Below are positions 41,458-51,031 of a DNA stretch of 64,000 bases, in pieces. The position numbers and the translations under genes were made by a program. The notes beneath the pieces are model-generated. The model saw only the letters and a list, made by a program, of their open reading frames with translations, searched no databases and was not told where the DNA came from. Position 1 is the stretch's first letter. Every line of letters begins with the position of its first letter. Source of the DNA: JAWLHU01 sp041690255 (GTDB taxonomy: Bacteria > Bacillota > Sulfobacillia > Symbiobacteriales > Symbiobacteriaceae); assembly GCA_041690255.1 (NCBI GenBank), contig JAWLHU010000020.1:1-64000 (forward strand), given 5' to 3'.

Positions 41458-42483
41458 ATGTCGCAGAATCGCCCTTATGTGGGTGTGGTCAGCACCGGTA
41501 TCTACATTCCCGAAGGCCGTCATACAGCGGCTTACATCGCCCAGGAGTCCGGTGTTCCTCAGGACGTGATCGAGAAGAAGATGGGCTTCACCCAGAAGCC
41601 GATCGCTGGTCCGGAGGATGGGACCGCCGCCATGGGCATTAAGGCGGCCCGGCAGGCCATTGAACGGGCTGGGATCGACCCACAGGAGATCGACCTGGTC
41701 ATTTATATCGGTGAAGAGTACAAGGAGTTCCAACTCTGGACGGCCGGCATTAAGACGGCCTACGCGCTGGGGGCTACCAATGCCTGGGCCTTTGACACTC
41801 AGCTTCGCTGCGGCACTTGGGCCCTCGGCATGAAGTTGGCCGAGGCACTGGCGGTCAGCGACGACAAGATCAACACCATCCTGATCGCCGGTGGCTACCG
41901 CAACGGCGACTTCATTGACTACAAGAACCCCCGCGTCTCCTTTATGTACGACCTGGGCGCCGCCGGCGCTGCCATGATTGTCAAGAAGAACTACGGTCGC
42001 AACCGGGTGGTCGGCTCCTCCTTCATCACCGACGGCTCCCTCTCCGAGGTGGTCGGTGTGCGGGGTGGTGGTACCACCGCCGGCCTGCGCAACTTTGATC
42101 CCAGCCTCTACTACCTCGACGTGCTGGATCGGGAGACCATGAACCAGCGCCTGGGCGAGGTCTCGCTGCCGAACTTTATCAAGGTGATCGCCGACGTCTG
42201 CGCCATGGCGGGCAAGCAGACCAGCGAGATCGACTACCTGGCCATGCTGCACTTCAAGCGCTCGGCGCACATCGACCTGTTGGGACGGCTCGGCGTGCCG
42301 GTAGAGCGCTCCATCTACCTGGAAGAGTACGGCCACATGGGCCAGATGGACCAGATCATCTCGATCCACCTCGCCCTGGAGGCGGGCATGATCAAGGACG
42401 GCGGCCTCGTCGTCGGTGCCAGCGCCGGTGTGGGCTGGGCCTGGGGCGCTACCGCAATCGAATGGGGCCCGGTTAAGGGCTAA
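41458..42483 (+). CDS. ketoacyl synthase III-like thiolase-fold enzyme
   Basis: 341 residues, FabH/HMG-CoA-synthase-like fold. The catalytic Cys is in DTQLRCGTWALGMKLAEAL (about 114) and His in MLHFKRSAHIDLL (about 262). The third residue, Asn in the GNTSAAS motif of FabH, is replaced: the aligned segment reads EEYGHMGQMDQI, with His in place of Asn. The enzyme probably condenses or transfers acyl-CoA units with altered specificity. GAGAGGTG lies before ATG 41458; a longer in-frame start at 41368 would fall on the predicted transcription start. The CoA-transferase gene follows, probably in one operon. Confidence 0.82.
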   Translation: MSQNRPYVGVVSTGIYIPEGRHTAAYIAQESGVPQDVIEKKMGFTQKPIAGPEDGTAAMGIKAARQAIERAGIDPQEIDLVIYIGEEYKEFQLWTAGIKTAYALGATNAWAFDTQLRCGTWALGMKLAEALAVSDDKINTILIAGGYRNGDFIDYKNPRVSFMYDLGAAGAAMIVKKNYGRNRVVGSSFITDGSLSEVVGVRGGGTTAGLRNFDPSLYYLDVLDRETMNQRLGEVSLPNFIKVIADVCAMAGKQTSEIDYLAMLHFKRSAHIDLLGRLGVPVERSIYLEEYGHMGQMDQIISIHLALEAGMIKDGGLVVGASAGVGWAWGATAIEWGPVKG

Positions 42484-42576
42484 CCACTGAGGACCCTGTA
42501 CCGCCTGACCTCGGCCCATCTTGGCCCGCGGCCGGGTTGGCGCGTCCCTCTTACCGAAATTCAGGAGGCGCACCGC

Positions 42577-43908
42577 ATGCTTACAGATCGGTTTCGCCGT
42601 ATGTACCAGGACAAGTTGATTTCGATGACCGAAGCGGTGGGCAAGATCAAGTCCCACGACCGGATCGGCTTTGGTATGGTGGCTGCGGAGCCCATGGGCT
42701 TCCTGAGCCATCTGCACGTAATCGGGGATCGGGTGGAGGATGTCTCTCTCTTTGGCGCCCTGATGGTGGGCAACTACGAGTGGATCAAGCCGGAGTATGA
42801 GGGCAAGTTCCTGCAGGAGTCCTGGTTCTACGGTGGGCCGGCACGGCTGGCGCACAAGACCCACAACGGTGCCACGGTGGTCCCGAACAACCTGCACCGG
42901 GCGGGAAAGGACCGCTTTGAGACCGCACCGCTGAACGTACTTGTCACCACCGTCTCCCCCATGGATCAGCACGGCTACTTCTCCCTGTCGCTCTCCGCCT
43001 GCTTCGAGCGCTGGGTCCTCGAGTCGGCCGACCTCGTGATCGTCGAGGTGAACGAGAACACCCCCAGGACCTTCGGTGACACTCTCATCCACATCTCCCA
43101 GGTGGACTGGGTGGTGGAGAACAACAAACCGGTCTTCGAGCTGGGCAACATCGCCCCGGGCCCGGAGGAGGAGGCGATTGCCGGCTATGTCGCAGACATG
43201 GTCGAGGATGGCGCCACCATTCAGTTGGGCATCGGCGGCATTCCGAATGCGGTCGCCGGCTTCCTGAAGCACAAGCGGGACCTGGGTGTCCACACCGAGA
43301 TGATCGTCGACGCCATGTGCGACCTGTACGAGGCGGGTGTGATCACGAACAGCCGTAAGACGATCGACCGTTACAAGACGGTCGGCTGCTTCGCCGCCGG
43401 CTCCCGGAAGCTCTATGACTGGGTGCACGACAACCCGTCGGTTGAGATCCGCGACGGCAACTATACCAACGATCCCTATGTCATGGCCAAGAACTACAAG
43501 ATGACCTCGATCAACACGGCGATCTCGGTTGATCTCACCGGCCAGGTCTGCTCGGAGTCGCTGGGACCGGTCCAGTACTCGGGCACGGGCGGTCAGCGGG
43601 ACACCCACGTCGGCGCCTGGATGTCGCCCGGTGGTAAGGGGATCATCTGCCTGCGCTCCACGGCGAAGAACGGCACGATCTCCACCATCACTCCCTTCCT
43701 GCCGCAGGGCTCGGTGGTCACCATGACCCGCAACGACCTGGACTACGTCGTCACGGAATACGGTGTTGCACACCTGCGCGGTTTGTCGGTCCACGACCGT
43801 GCGGCACAGTTGATCAACATCGCGCACCCGAACTTCCGGGAGCAGCTGACCGAAGAGGCGATCAAGTACGGCTGGCTGCCCCGTAAGACCTTCGCGGTCT
43901 CCCGCTGA
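42577..43908 (+). CDS. acetyl-CoA hydrolase/4-hydroxybutyrate CoA-transferase family
   Basis: 443 residues, class I-type CoA-transferase of the Cat1/Cat2/AbfT group. GATIQLGIGGIPNAVAGFL (about 212-230) is the CoA-binding glycine motif, the catalytic glutamate is in TGQVCSESLGPVQYSGTGGQRD (about 330), and the C-terminal EYGVAHLRGLSVHDRA and IAHPNFREQL blocks complete it. It moves CoA between short-chain acids such as acetate, butyrate or 4-hydroxybutyrate, or hydrolyses acyl-CoA. AGGAGG seven bases before ATG 42577; 93 bases after the KASIII-like gene and likely in its operon. Confidence 0.9.
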   Translation: MLTDRFRRMYQDKLISMTEAVGKIKSHDRIGFGMVAAEPMGFLSHLHVIGDRVEDVSLFGALMVGNYEWIKPEYEGKFLQESWFYGGPARLAHKTHNGATVVPNNLHRAGKDRFETAPLNVLVTTVSPMDQHGYFSLSLSACFERWVLESADLVIVEVNENTPRTFGDTLIHISQVDWVVENNKPVFELGNIAPGPEEEAIAGYVADMVEDGATIQLGIGGIPNAVAGFLKHKRDLGVHTEMIVDAMCDLYEAGVITNSRKTIDRYKTVGCFAAGSRKLYDWVHDNPSVEIRDGNYTNDPYVMAKNYKMTSINTAISVDLTGQVCSESLGPVQYSGTGGQRDTHVGAWMSPGGKGIICLRSTAKNGTISTITPFLPQGSVVTMTRNDLDYVVTEYGVAHLRGLSVHDRAAQLINIAHPNFREQLTEEAIKYGWLPRKTFAVSR

Positions 43909-43999
43909 ACTTCAGGAGGCCCGGCTGCCAGCAGCAGAACATGGACATGGCCCGGGCGCTCATGGCTCGGCAACTAGACACATTTCGGAAGATTAGGTG

Positions 44000-44045
44000 T
44001 TAGCAGGGTGGATATATCTCTTTTTAGGTATATCCGCTATGCTAA
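44000..44045. promoter_or_regulatory. nested dyad upstream of livJ
   Basis: TTAGCA (44000) pairs with TGCTAA (44040) and, inside, GGATATA (44010) with TATATCC (44029): a 46-base nested palindrome with an AT-rich centre. It may be an operator for the liv genes or a terminator of the CoA-transferase gene; TATGCT at 44038 and 44057 could be -10 boxes. Confidence 0.45.
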
Positions 44046-44090
44046 AAAGGGCCCAGTATGCTCATTTTTTGATGAGGAGGTCCATTTGCA

Positions 44091-45374
44091 GTGAAGCGTA
44101 TTCTCTCTGCGATGCTCTCGGCTACGCTCCTCGCGGGTGTTCTTGCCGGCTGCGGCGGCATGAAGGAGCCCGAGGCTCCGAAGACTGAAGCCCCGAAGAC
44201 CGAGACTCCGGCCCCGGCTACTCCGGCTGCTCCGGCGGGTGATACCACCGGCGTGACCGACACCACCATCAAGGTCGGTGGCTTCGCCGCTCAGTCCGGC
44301 CCTGTCGCCCCGATCGGTATCTCGGTTCGCAAGGGCTTCGAGGCCTATATCAAGCACATCAACGACAACGGTGGTGTCCACGGCCGCAAGATCGAGATCG
44401 TGAACGTGGCCGATGACGCCTTCGACGGCGGCAAGGCCCTGGCTGCCACCAAGCAGCTGGTCGAGTCCGACAAGGTCTTCGCCCTGGCTCCGGTGCTCGG
44501 CACCCCTGGCTACCTCGCCTCCCTCGACTATATCGTTGAGAAGAAGGTTCCCCTCGTCTACCCGATGACCGGTGTTGAGCAGACCGCCCACCCGGCTCAG
44601 AACAACGTCTTCGCTGTCCAGCCCAACAACTACGACGAGGCCATGGTCCTGACCCAGTACCTGGCCAAGGAGCTCGGCAAGAAGAAGATCGCTGTCTTCT
44701 GGCAGAACTCCGACATGGGCAAGCAGGGCCTGAAGGGCATCAAGGAGATGGCCGCCAACGTCGGTGCTGAGATCGTCTACGAGGCTCCGCACGATGCGAA
44801 GGCCGTTGACTTTGCCACCCCCGTCCTGAACGCGAAGGCCAAGGGTGCCGACGGCGTCATCGTCTTCACCACCCTCGCTGAGACCGTCGGTATCCTGAAG
44901 GAAGCCCAGAAGCAGGGCCTGAACGCCCAGATGATCACCTCCTACGTCAACGCCGACCCGATCAACCTGCCGAAGCTGGCTGGTGAGGCCTCTGTCGGCT
45001 TGATCGCCGGTGGCTGGGTGCCGGTCGCTGACACCTCCGACCCCAACATCCAGAAGTTCTATGAGATCTACGGCACCTACTTCAAGCAGGACGGCAAGCC
45101 CGAGCTGCCCAACGCCTACGCCACCTCTGGCTTCATCGCTGGCGAGCTGCTGGTCAAGGGTCTGCAGGATGCCGGCAAGGACCTGACCCGTGAGAAGCTG
45201 ATCGCCGCCCTGGAGAACCTGAAGGGCTTCAATGGCATCATGGCTCGCGGCATCTCCTATGGTCCTGGCCTGCGCTCCGGCGTCTCCAACTTCTACCTGA
45301 ACAAGGTTGAGAAGCAGGGCGACCAGATCGTCATGGTCCCGGTCAGCAAGGAAGCTTACAAGCTCGAGCGGTAA
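44091..45374 (+). CDS. livJ: branched-chain amino acid ABC transporter, binding lipoprotein
   Basis: 427 residues. Lipoprotein signal peptide with lipobox LAGCG (cysteine about residue 22), a Pro/Thr-rich linker with EAPKTEAPKTE repeats (25-50), then a type I periplasmic-binding fold of the LivJ group (IKVGGFAAQSGPVAPIGISVRKGFEAYIKHIN, NADPINLPKLAGEAS, AYATSGFIAGELLVKGL). It binds leucine/isoleucine/valine or a related amide or short-chain acid at the cell surface. GTG 44091 has GAGGAGG ten bases upstream. It is the first gene of livJHMGF; codon use is very biased toward a few codons, suggesting high expression. Confidence 0.92.
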   Translation: MKRILSAMLSATLLAGVLAGCGGMKEPEAPKTEAPKTETPAPATPAAPAGDTTGVTDTTIKVGGFAAQSGPVAPIGISVRKGFEAYIKHINDNGGVHGRKIEIVNVADDAFDGGKALAATKQLVESDKVFALAPVLGTPGYLASLDYIVEKKVPLVYPMTGVEQTAHPAQNNVFAVQPNNYDEAMVLTQYLAKELGKKKIAVFWQNSDMGKQGLKGIKEMAANVGAEIVYEAPHDAKAVDFATPVLNAKAKGADGVIVFTTLAETVGILKEAQKQGLNAQMITSYVNADPINLPKLAGEASVGLIAGGWVPVADTSDPNIQKFYEIYGTYFKQDGKPELPNAYATSGFIAGELLVKGLQDAGKDLTREKLIAALENLKGFNGIMARGISYGPGLRSGVSNFYLNKVEKQGDQIVMVPVSKEAYKLER

Positions 45375-45397
45375 TCAGGTCGAATGGCCAGTGGCGA

Positions 45398-45421
45398 CGG
45401 GGGGAGCTCTGCCTCCCCCCG
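45398..45421 (+). terminator. attenuating hairpin between livJ and livH
   Basis: Perfect 9-bp stem CGGGGGGAG/CTCCCCCCG with loop CTCTGC, 24 bases after livJ and with no T-run. Such hairpins after binding-protein genes usually stabilise the upstream mRNA and limit read-through, giving more binding protein than permease. Confidence 0.65.
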
Positions 45422-45503
45422 ACCCATGCTGCGACCTGCGCGGGCAGCCGTTGAGGCGTTGCCCTTCGGCTGAGCTTCCCCCCGAAAAAGGAGGGCACAA
45501 CCT

Positions 45504-46373
45504 GTGATTCTGGCACAGCAGATTATCAGTGGCCTGGCCACTGGTTCCCTATACGCCCTGGCCGCACTGGGCCTGGTGCTGATCTTCAAGACGTCTGACG
45601 TCGTGAACTTCGCCCAGGGTGAGATGGCGATGTTCGGTACCTTCATCGCCTTTACTCTGATGAACAGTGCCGGCGTTCCCTACTGGGGCGCTTTCTTCCT
45701 CGCTCTTGCCTTCGCCGCCCTGATGGGCGCCTCCATTGAGCGCGTGGTCCTGCGACCCTTGAACAAGGCCCCGCTGATCTCGGTTCTCATCGTGACCCTG
45801 GGTCTCTTTAACATCATCAACGGTGTCGCCGGTTGGATCTGGGGTTACGAGCAACAGCCGTTCCCCGAAGGTGTCAGCGGTGCGCCGATCAACCTGGGCG
45901 GGGTCGTCTTTACCCTGCCGAACATCGTGAACCTCAGCGTTGCGCTGATCGTGATGCTCGTCTTCTTCGCCCTCTTCAAGTACTCCATGATTGGCATTGC
46001 CATGCGGGCGGTTGCGGAGAACCGCATTGCCGCCAAGTTGGTCGGTGTCCATACCAATCGGGTCCTGGCCCTCACCTGGGGTCTCGGTGGCATTCTGGCA
46101 GCTACCGCCGGCATTCTCATCGCCCCGGTCACTACCCTTGAAATCAACATGATGGCCGACATGCAGATCAAGGCCTTCACCGCTGCGGTTCTCGGCGGCT
46201 TCACGTCGCTCCCGGGTGCCGTGGTCGGCGGTCTGGCGCTCGGTGTTCTGGAGAATATCGTCGGTCAGTACGTGCCGCAGTTGAAGACCCCGTTTGCGTT
46301 TGGACTCATCGTGCTCGTTTTGATTATCCGCCCGGCGGGCCTGCTCGGGACGATTCAAAAGAAGAAGGTGTAG
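45504..46373 (+). CDS. livH: branched-chain amino acid ABC transporter permease LivH
   Basis: 289 residues, about eight membrane segments. ISGLATGSLYALAALGLVLIFKTSDVVNFAQGEMAMFG is the LivH N-terminus, and the ATP-domain coupling loop is RAVAENRIAAKLVGVHTNRVLALTWGLGGILAATAG (about 170-205). GTG 45504 has GGAGGG nine bases upstream. Pairs with LivM to form the pore. Confidence 0.93.
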   Translation: MILAQQIISGLATGSLYALAALGLVLIFKTSDVVNFAQGEMAMFGTFIAFTLMNSAGVPYWGAFFLALAFAALMGASIERVVLRPLNKAPLISVLIVTLGLFNIINGVAGWIWGYEQQPFPEGVSGAPINLGGVVFTLPNIVNLSVALIVMLVFFALFKYSMIGIAMRAVAENRIAAKLVGVHTNRVLALTWGLGGILAATAGILIAPVTTLEINMMADMQIKAFTAAVLGGFTSLPGAVVGGLALGVLENIVGQYVPQLKTPFAFGLIVLVLIIRPAGLLGTIQKKKV

Positions 46374-46376
46374 CCC

Positions 46377-47402
46377 ATGACCAAGAAGCTGTTGTATGCT
46401 GTCGGCTTCGCGGCCTTGCTGGTGCTGCCCCAGGTTCTGCCCAGCGAGCTCTCCTGGCTGGTCTTCATGCTGAACCGTGCGCTGATCTTCGCCATTATGG
46501 CGATCGGCCTTAACCTGCTGACCGGTTTCGCCGGCCAGATCTCGATCGGTCACGCTGCCTTCATGGCGGTGGGCGCCTTCGCCTCCCACGGTCTCTACCA
46601 GTTCGCAGGTATCCCGGTCATCTTCTCCATACCCCTGGGCGGCCTGATCGCCGCCGTGGTCGGATATGGCCTTGGCTTCCCGGCTCTGCGCCTCTCGGGC
46701 CACTACCTGGCCATCGCCACGCTGGGCTTCGGTGTTGCAGTACCACAGGTGCTCAATATCTGGGAGAGCCTTTCCGGCGGCTGGACGGGCGTCAAGCCCG
46801 CCGCTCCGTACTTCTATGGCCTCTCCTTCCGGGAGGATCGGGTCTACTACTACCTGATTCTCTTCGGCCTGATTCTCCTCACCTGGATGGCGTACAACAT
46901 TGTGAAGAGCCGGACCGGGCGGGCCTTCGTTGCCCTGCGGGACTCCGAGGTCGCCGCTCAGGCCATGGGTGTCTCCCTCACCCGGTACAAGACGACCGCC
47001 TTCGCCGTCTCTGCTTTCTACGCAGGTGTCGGTGGTGCGCTTTACGGTCACATGATCAACTACATCTCGCCCCATGACTTCAACATGGGCATCTCCATGG
47101 AGTTGTTCACGGTGATCGTACTGGGCGGCCTGGCCTCCATTCCGGGATCGATCGTCGGTGCGGTTTTTATGTCCTTCCTGCCCAAGTTGACCGAGCGGGT
47201 CTCTCTGGCGCTGCAGCGGTCGGGTGCGTTTGACCACTCGCCCTTCCTCTCCAACGTCTTCAAGAACTTCAATCAGGTGCTGACCGGTATCATCCTCGTG
47301 CTGGTCGTGCTCTACCTGCCACTGGGTCTCGTCGATCTGTGGCGGCGGCTCAAGAACCTGTTCGCCGGCAAGCCGAACGGCCCAGTCAAGGGGGTGAAGT
47401 AG
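46377..47402 (+). CDS. livM: branched-chain amino acid ABC transporter permease LivM
   Basis: 341 residues, about ten membrane segments. IGLNLLTGFAGQISIGHAAFMAVGAFAS is typical of LivM; coupling loop RDSEVAAQAMGVSLTRYKTTAFAVSAFYAGVGGALYG (about 185-220). Starts three bases after livH and is followed immediately by livG. Confidence 0.93.
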   Translation: MTKKLLYAVGFAALLVLPQVLPSELSWLVFMLNRALIFAIMAIGLNLLTGFAGQISIGHAAFMAVGAFASHGLYQFAGIPVIFSIPLGGLIAAVVGYGLGFPALRLSGHYLAIATLGFGVAVPQVLNIWESLSGGWTGVKPAAPYFYGLSFREDRVYYYLILFGLILLTWMAYNIVKSRTGRAFVALRDSEVAAQAMGVSLTRYKTTAFAVSAFYAGVGGALYGHMINYISPHDFNMGISMELFTVIVLGGLASIPGSIVGAVFMSFLPKLTERVSLALQRSGAFDHSPFLSNVFKNFNQVLTGIILVLVVLYLPLGLVDLWRRLKNLFAGKPNGPVKGVK

Positions 47403-48180
47403 ATGGCCATTCTGGAGATGAAGGGCGTCACGGTTCGCTTTGGCGGTATCGTCGCTGTGAACAGTCTGGATCTGTCGGTCCAGGAGGGGTCCATCCACGG
47501 CCTCATCGGTCCGAACGGCGCGGGTAAGTCGACGGTCTTCAACGTCCTCTCCCGCTACTACGAGCCGGCTGAGGGTACCGTAACCTTCGAGGGCAAGAAC
47601 CTGCTCAACGCCCAGCCGCCCGACGTGATCAACCGTGGGATCGCCCGGACCTTTCAGAACGTGGAGCTCTTCAAGGGCCTCTCGGTGTGGGACAACCTGA
47701 TGGTCGGACAGCATCATAACTTCAAGTACGGCCTGCTGGGTGCGACCCTCTACCCGCTCCTGCCCTCGGTGCGCAAGGAGGAGAAGGAGGCCCGGGATCG
47801 GGCTCTGGAGGTCCTGGAGTTCCTCGGGATCGCCAAGTACAAGGATGCCTTCCCCGCCTTCCTTCCCTACGGCATTCAGAAGCGGGTGGAGTTCGCCCGA
47901 GCCCTGGTCAGCCGGCCGAAGCTGATCCTGCTGGACGAACCGGCCGCCGGTATGAACCACGGCGAGACCGGTGATCTGGCGGAACTGATCCGGATCATGC
48001 GAGACAAGTACAAGACCACCGTCCTGCTGGTCGAACATGACATGTCGCTCGTCATGTCGACCTGCGAGCAGATCACGGTCATGGAGTTCGGCCGCAAGAT
48101 TGCCGACGGCACCCCGGCTGAGGTGCAGCGGAACCCGGCCGTCATTAAGGCCTATCTGGGCGAAGAGGAGGAGGACGCTC

Positions 48181-48188
<8 letters not shown>
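47403..48188 (+). CDS. livG: branched-chain amino acid ABC transporter ATPase LivG
   Basis: 261 residues. Walker A GPNGAGKST (about 37), a LivG-type extended helical insert between Walker A and signature (NVELFKGLSVWDNLMVGQHHNFKYG), and Walker B LILLDEPAAGMNHGET. The ABC signature is degenerate: FLPYGIQKRVEFARALVSRP has YGIQKR where LSGGQQ is usual, as is common in LivG (YGxQR). The ATG immediately follows the livM stop (TAGATG). Overlaps livF by 8 bases. Confidence 0.93.
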
Positions 48189-48885
<697 letters not shown>

Positions 48886-48890
48886 GCCCG

Positions 48891-49262
48891 GTGGTCGGTA
48901 CCGCCATGGGGGCGATCTTAGGTGGCCTGGCCGGTGTGGCCATGGCGATCATTGACACCCGGTTCGCCATCTCCTCCTACGAAGCCTCGGGCCCGACGAT
49001 CGAGGTAATGCTGATGACGGTCCTGGGCGGGGCCGGTACGTTAATCGGCCCGATGCTCGGTGCCGCGGCGGTCCGGCTTCTGGCGTACACCCTGCCCAAC
49101 CTGAAGGAGATCAGCCCACTCCTTGAGCGGTGGCAGTTGATCCTGGGCTTGATCTACATCGGAACGGTCATGTTCCTGCCCTATGGGATCGTGGGGACCT
49201 ACCGGACCCGGATCAAGCGGTCCCTGGAGCGGATCCTGACGCCGGCCAGGAAGGCGGCATAA
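48891..49262 (+). pseudogene. C-terminal fragment of a second LivM-type permease
   Basis: 123 residues beginning at GTG 48891, five bases after livF. ASGPTIEVMLMTVLGGAGTLIGPMLGAAAVRLL matches the end of LivM-type permeases (GGxGTxxGPxxGA block), and LILGLIYIGTVMFLPYGIVGTYR the final helix. The first two thirds, with the core membrane segments, are missing. It is not similar enough to the intact livM to be a recent duplicate and has no ribosome site of its own. Probably a remnant of a second liv cluster, though a short expressed membrane peptide cannot be ruled out. Confidence 0.75.
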
Positions 49263-49318
49263 CGCCTTGATGGTCTGAAGGCCGGGCTGCCCGTGAATGG
49301 GGTGGCGCGGTCTTCTTG

Positions 49319-50101
49319 TCAGGGCGGGTCTTCACGGGAGGCCGACAGGGACTGAGAGTTGAGTAACATGGCGTAGGTGCTCCGGGTCGCTTCCGTCGGT
49401 TCCAGTCCCAGGGCCTCCGACAGGGAGGAGCGGCACTCCTCATAGGTCCGCAGTGCCAGCGCCATCTCCCCCAGCGCGGCATACGCTTGCATGAGCGCCC
49501 GGTACGGCCCTTCACGCAGCGGGTCAAGCCGGATCGCCAGGCGGGCAGCGGCGACCAGATCGAGCCAGGCTCCTGTCTTCCCAAGGGCGGTCAGGCTCAG
49601 GTCCAACAGGGCGGCGCGCTGGCGGCGGAAGGCCTCTCGGGCCTCCTCAGCCCAATCTGCGTAGGGCTCGCACGCCAGGAGTTCGCCGGCTACCAGCCCT
49701 TCAGCAGCCTGGGTGACCTGGCGAACTCCCACCCAGTCGCCGTTGGCGGCCCGCTGCTCAGCCTCCGTGGTGAGCCGGAGGTACATCTGCTGATCGACCT
49801 CATAGTCGGCGGAGAGAATCAGCATATAGCCAGGCCCCAGCCGTCGGAGTACCTGGCCCGCCCTGTCAGACAGTGCCTGCCTTATCCGGCTGATGGCCGC
49901 ATGCAGGGAGGCCCGCCCCGCTTCGATGCCCGAGTTCGGCCAGCACCGCTCCATGAGCACCTCCTTGGGGATCAGGCGGCCCTGCTGGATCACCAGGTAC
50001 TTGAGCAAGCTCCTGGTGGTGGCGTCGCGCAGGCGGTCATCCGGTAGCGGTTCACCGTCTCGGCAGAGTTGCATGGGACCCAGGAGCCGGATCTGAAGCA
50101 C
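49319..50101 (-). CDS. SARP-family transcriptional regulator
   Basis: 260 residues, the compact SARP layout. An OmpR-like winged-helix DNA-binding domain (1-95, LQIRLLGPMQLCRDGEPLPDDRLRDATTRSLLKYLVIQQGRLIPKEVLMERCWP shortened here as its first half) is followed by a bacterial transcriptional activator domain (about 100-245, LLACEPYADWAEEAREAFRRQRAALL, LRTYEECRSSLSEALGLEPTEATR). There is no ATPase or TPR part, unlike the 34548 regulator. GTG 50101 has GGGGGGAT upstream. It lies antisense after the liv operon. It is a good candidate to bind the 11-bp repeats at P2 and P3. Confidence 0.88.
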   Translation of the reverse strand: MLQIRLLGPMQLCRDGEPLPDDRLRDATTRSLLKYLVIQQGRLIPKEVLMERCWPNSGIEAGRASLHAAISRIRQALSDRAGQVLRRLGPGYMLILSADYEVDQQMYLRLTTEAEQRAANGDWVGVRQVTQAAEGLVAGELLACEPYADWAEEAREAFRRQRAALLDLSLTALGKTGAWLDLVAAARLAIRLDPLREGPYRALMQAYAALGEMALALRTYEECRSSLSEALGLEPTEATRSTYAMLLNSQSLSASREDPP

Positions 50102-50217
50102 GCTGATCCCCCCAGTGCTGCAAGCGACCCAGTTACTGCGTAAAGAGCATCGTTGGTCAAGAAGTACAAAGAAGGGGGCATCCTACGCGGTCTGTGTAGG
50201 CACCTGCCCATAGGGAA

Positions 50218-50244
50218 GCCCCTGCCGGATCTGCCGGCAGGGGC
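50218..50244 (-). terminator. terminator of the 50265 gene
   Basis: 9-bp stem GCCCCTGCC/GGCAGGGGC 20 bases past the stop on the minus strand. Confidence 0.65.
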
Positions 50245-50264
50245 CATGGTCGCCTGGATTTCGC

Positions 50265-50774
50265 CTAGATCTCGCCTGCGAAGCCGTTCCAATCGACACC
50301 GAAGTCAATGGCCCCCGTGTTCGCATCGTAGACCCACATGTTCCCGGCAGGGATCGGCGTGTTTGCGGCGACCGCTGCCAGGAAGCCACCCGTCAGGACC
50401 GTCGGCATGCTGTTTGCCAGAATGCCGTAGTAGGTGCCACCTGGCCCCATGCCGGCCAGCATGGCTCCCCACGGGACAGCGTTGGGGTCGGGGCCCCCGA
50501 GCATGTGGATCAGCGAGGCCCGCTGCCACTGGTTCGCCCCGGGCGGGCGCCAGAGGATGATAAAGGCCGAGCAGTTGGTCAGGTTCTGGGTGAAAATCCC
50601 CTCCATGTTCGGTCCGAGCAGGACATTGGCGTGAGCGCCCATGGCGACGTTCTGGGCCGCATTCTGGTTCAGGTTCAGGTGGGCGACAGGGCGGTTGCCT
50701 GCCGGACCGGGAGGGCCGTTCAACAGATTCCAGGCTCCCTGGGCGAGTCGGTTGTTCACATTGTACGTCGGCAT
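50265..50774 (-). CDS. hypothetical protein, possibly surface-exposed
   Basis: 169 residues starting at ATG 50774 (GGAGGAGAG nine bases upstream; the longer frame has none). It is Asn/Gly/Pro/Ala-rich (LLNGPPGPAGNRPVAHLNLNQNAAQNVAMGAH) with beta-strand character in the second half and ends in WNGFAGEI. No signal peptide or membrane segment; no family recognised. The composition resembles coat or structural proteins but does not identify it. Confidence 0.55.
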   Translation of the reverse strand: MPTYNVNNRLAQGAWNLLNGPPGPAGNRPVAHLNLNQNAAQNVAMGAHANVLLGPNMEGIFTQNLTNCSAFIILWRPPGANQWQRASLIHMLGGPDPNAVPWGAMLAGMGPGGTYYGILANSMPTVLTGGFLAAVAANTPIPAGNMWVYDANTGAIDFGVDWNGFAGEI

Positions 50775-51031
50775 GCTCTCTCTCCTCCGTTTTGGGTGCA
50801 GACCCGAGATTCTGCGACCGGCCTGTTCCCTGTGCGGAACCGAGCGGTCACGCATTCAGCCTACCGATTGGCTCTTGCGGTAGGCTTGCGGATTCTTGCC
50901 AGTACGCATCACATCGGGCGGCCTGTGATTCCATTTGCGGATGGGTGAAGGCTGATAACCGACGGCAGTCGAATCATATCATCGCACGAGACCGTCGCTA
51001 CGCTGAAAGAGTCAATTAAGGGGTTGTGAGG

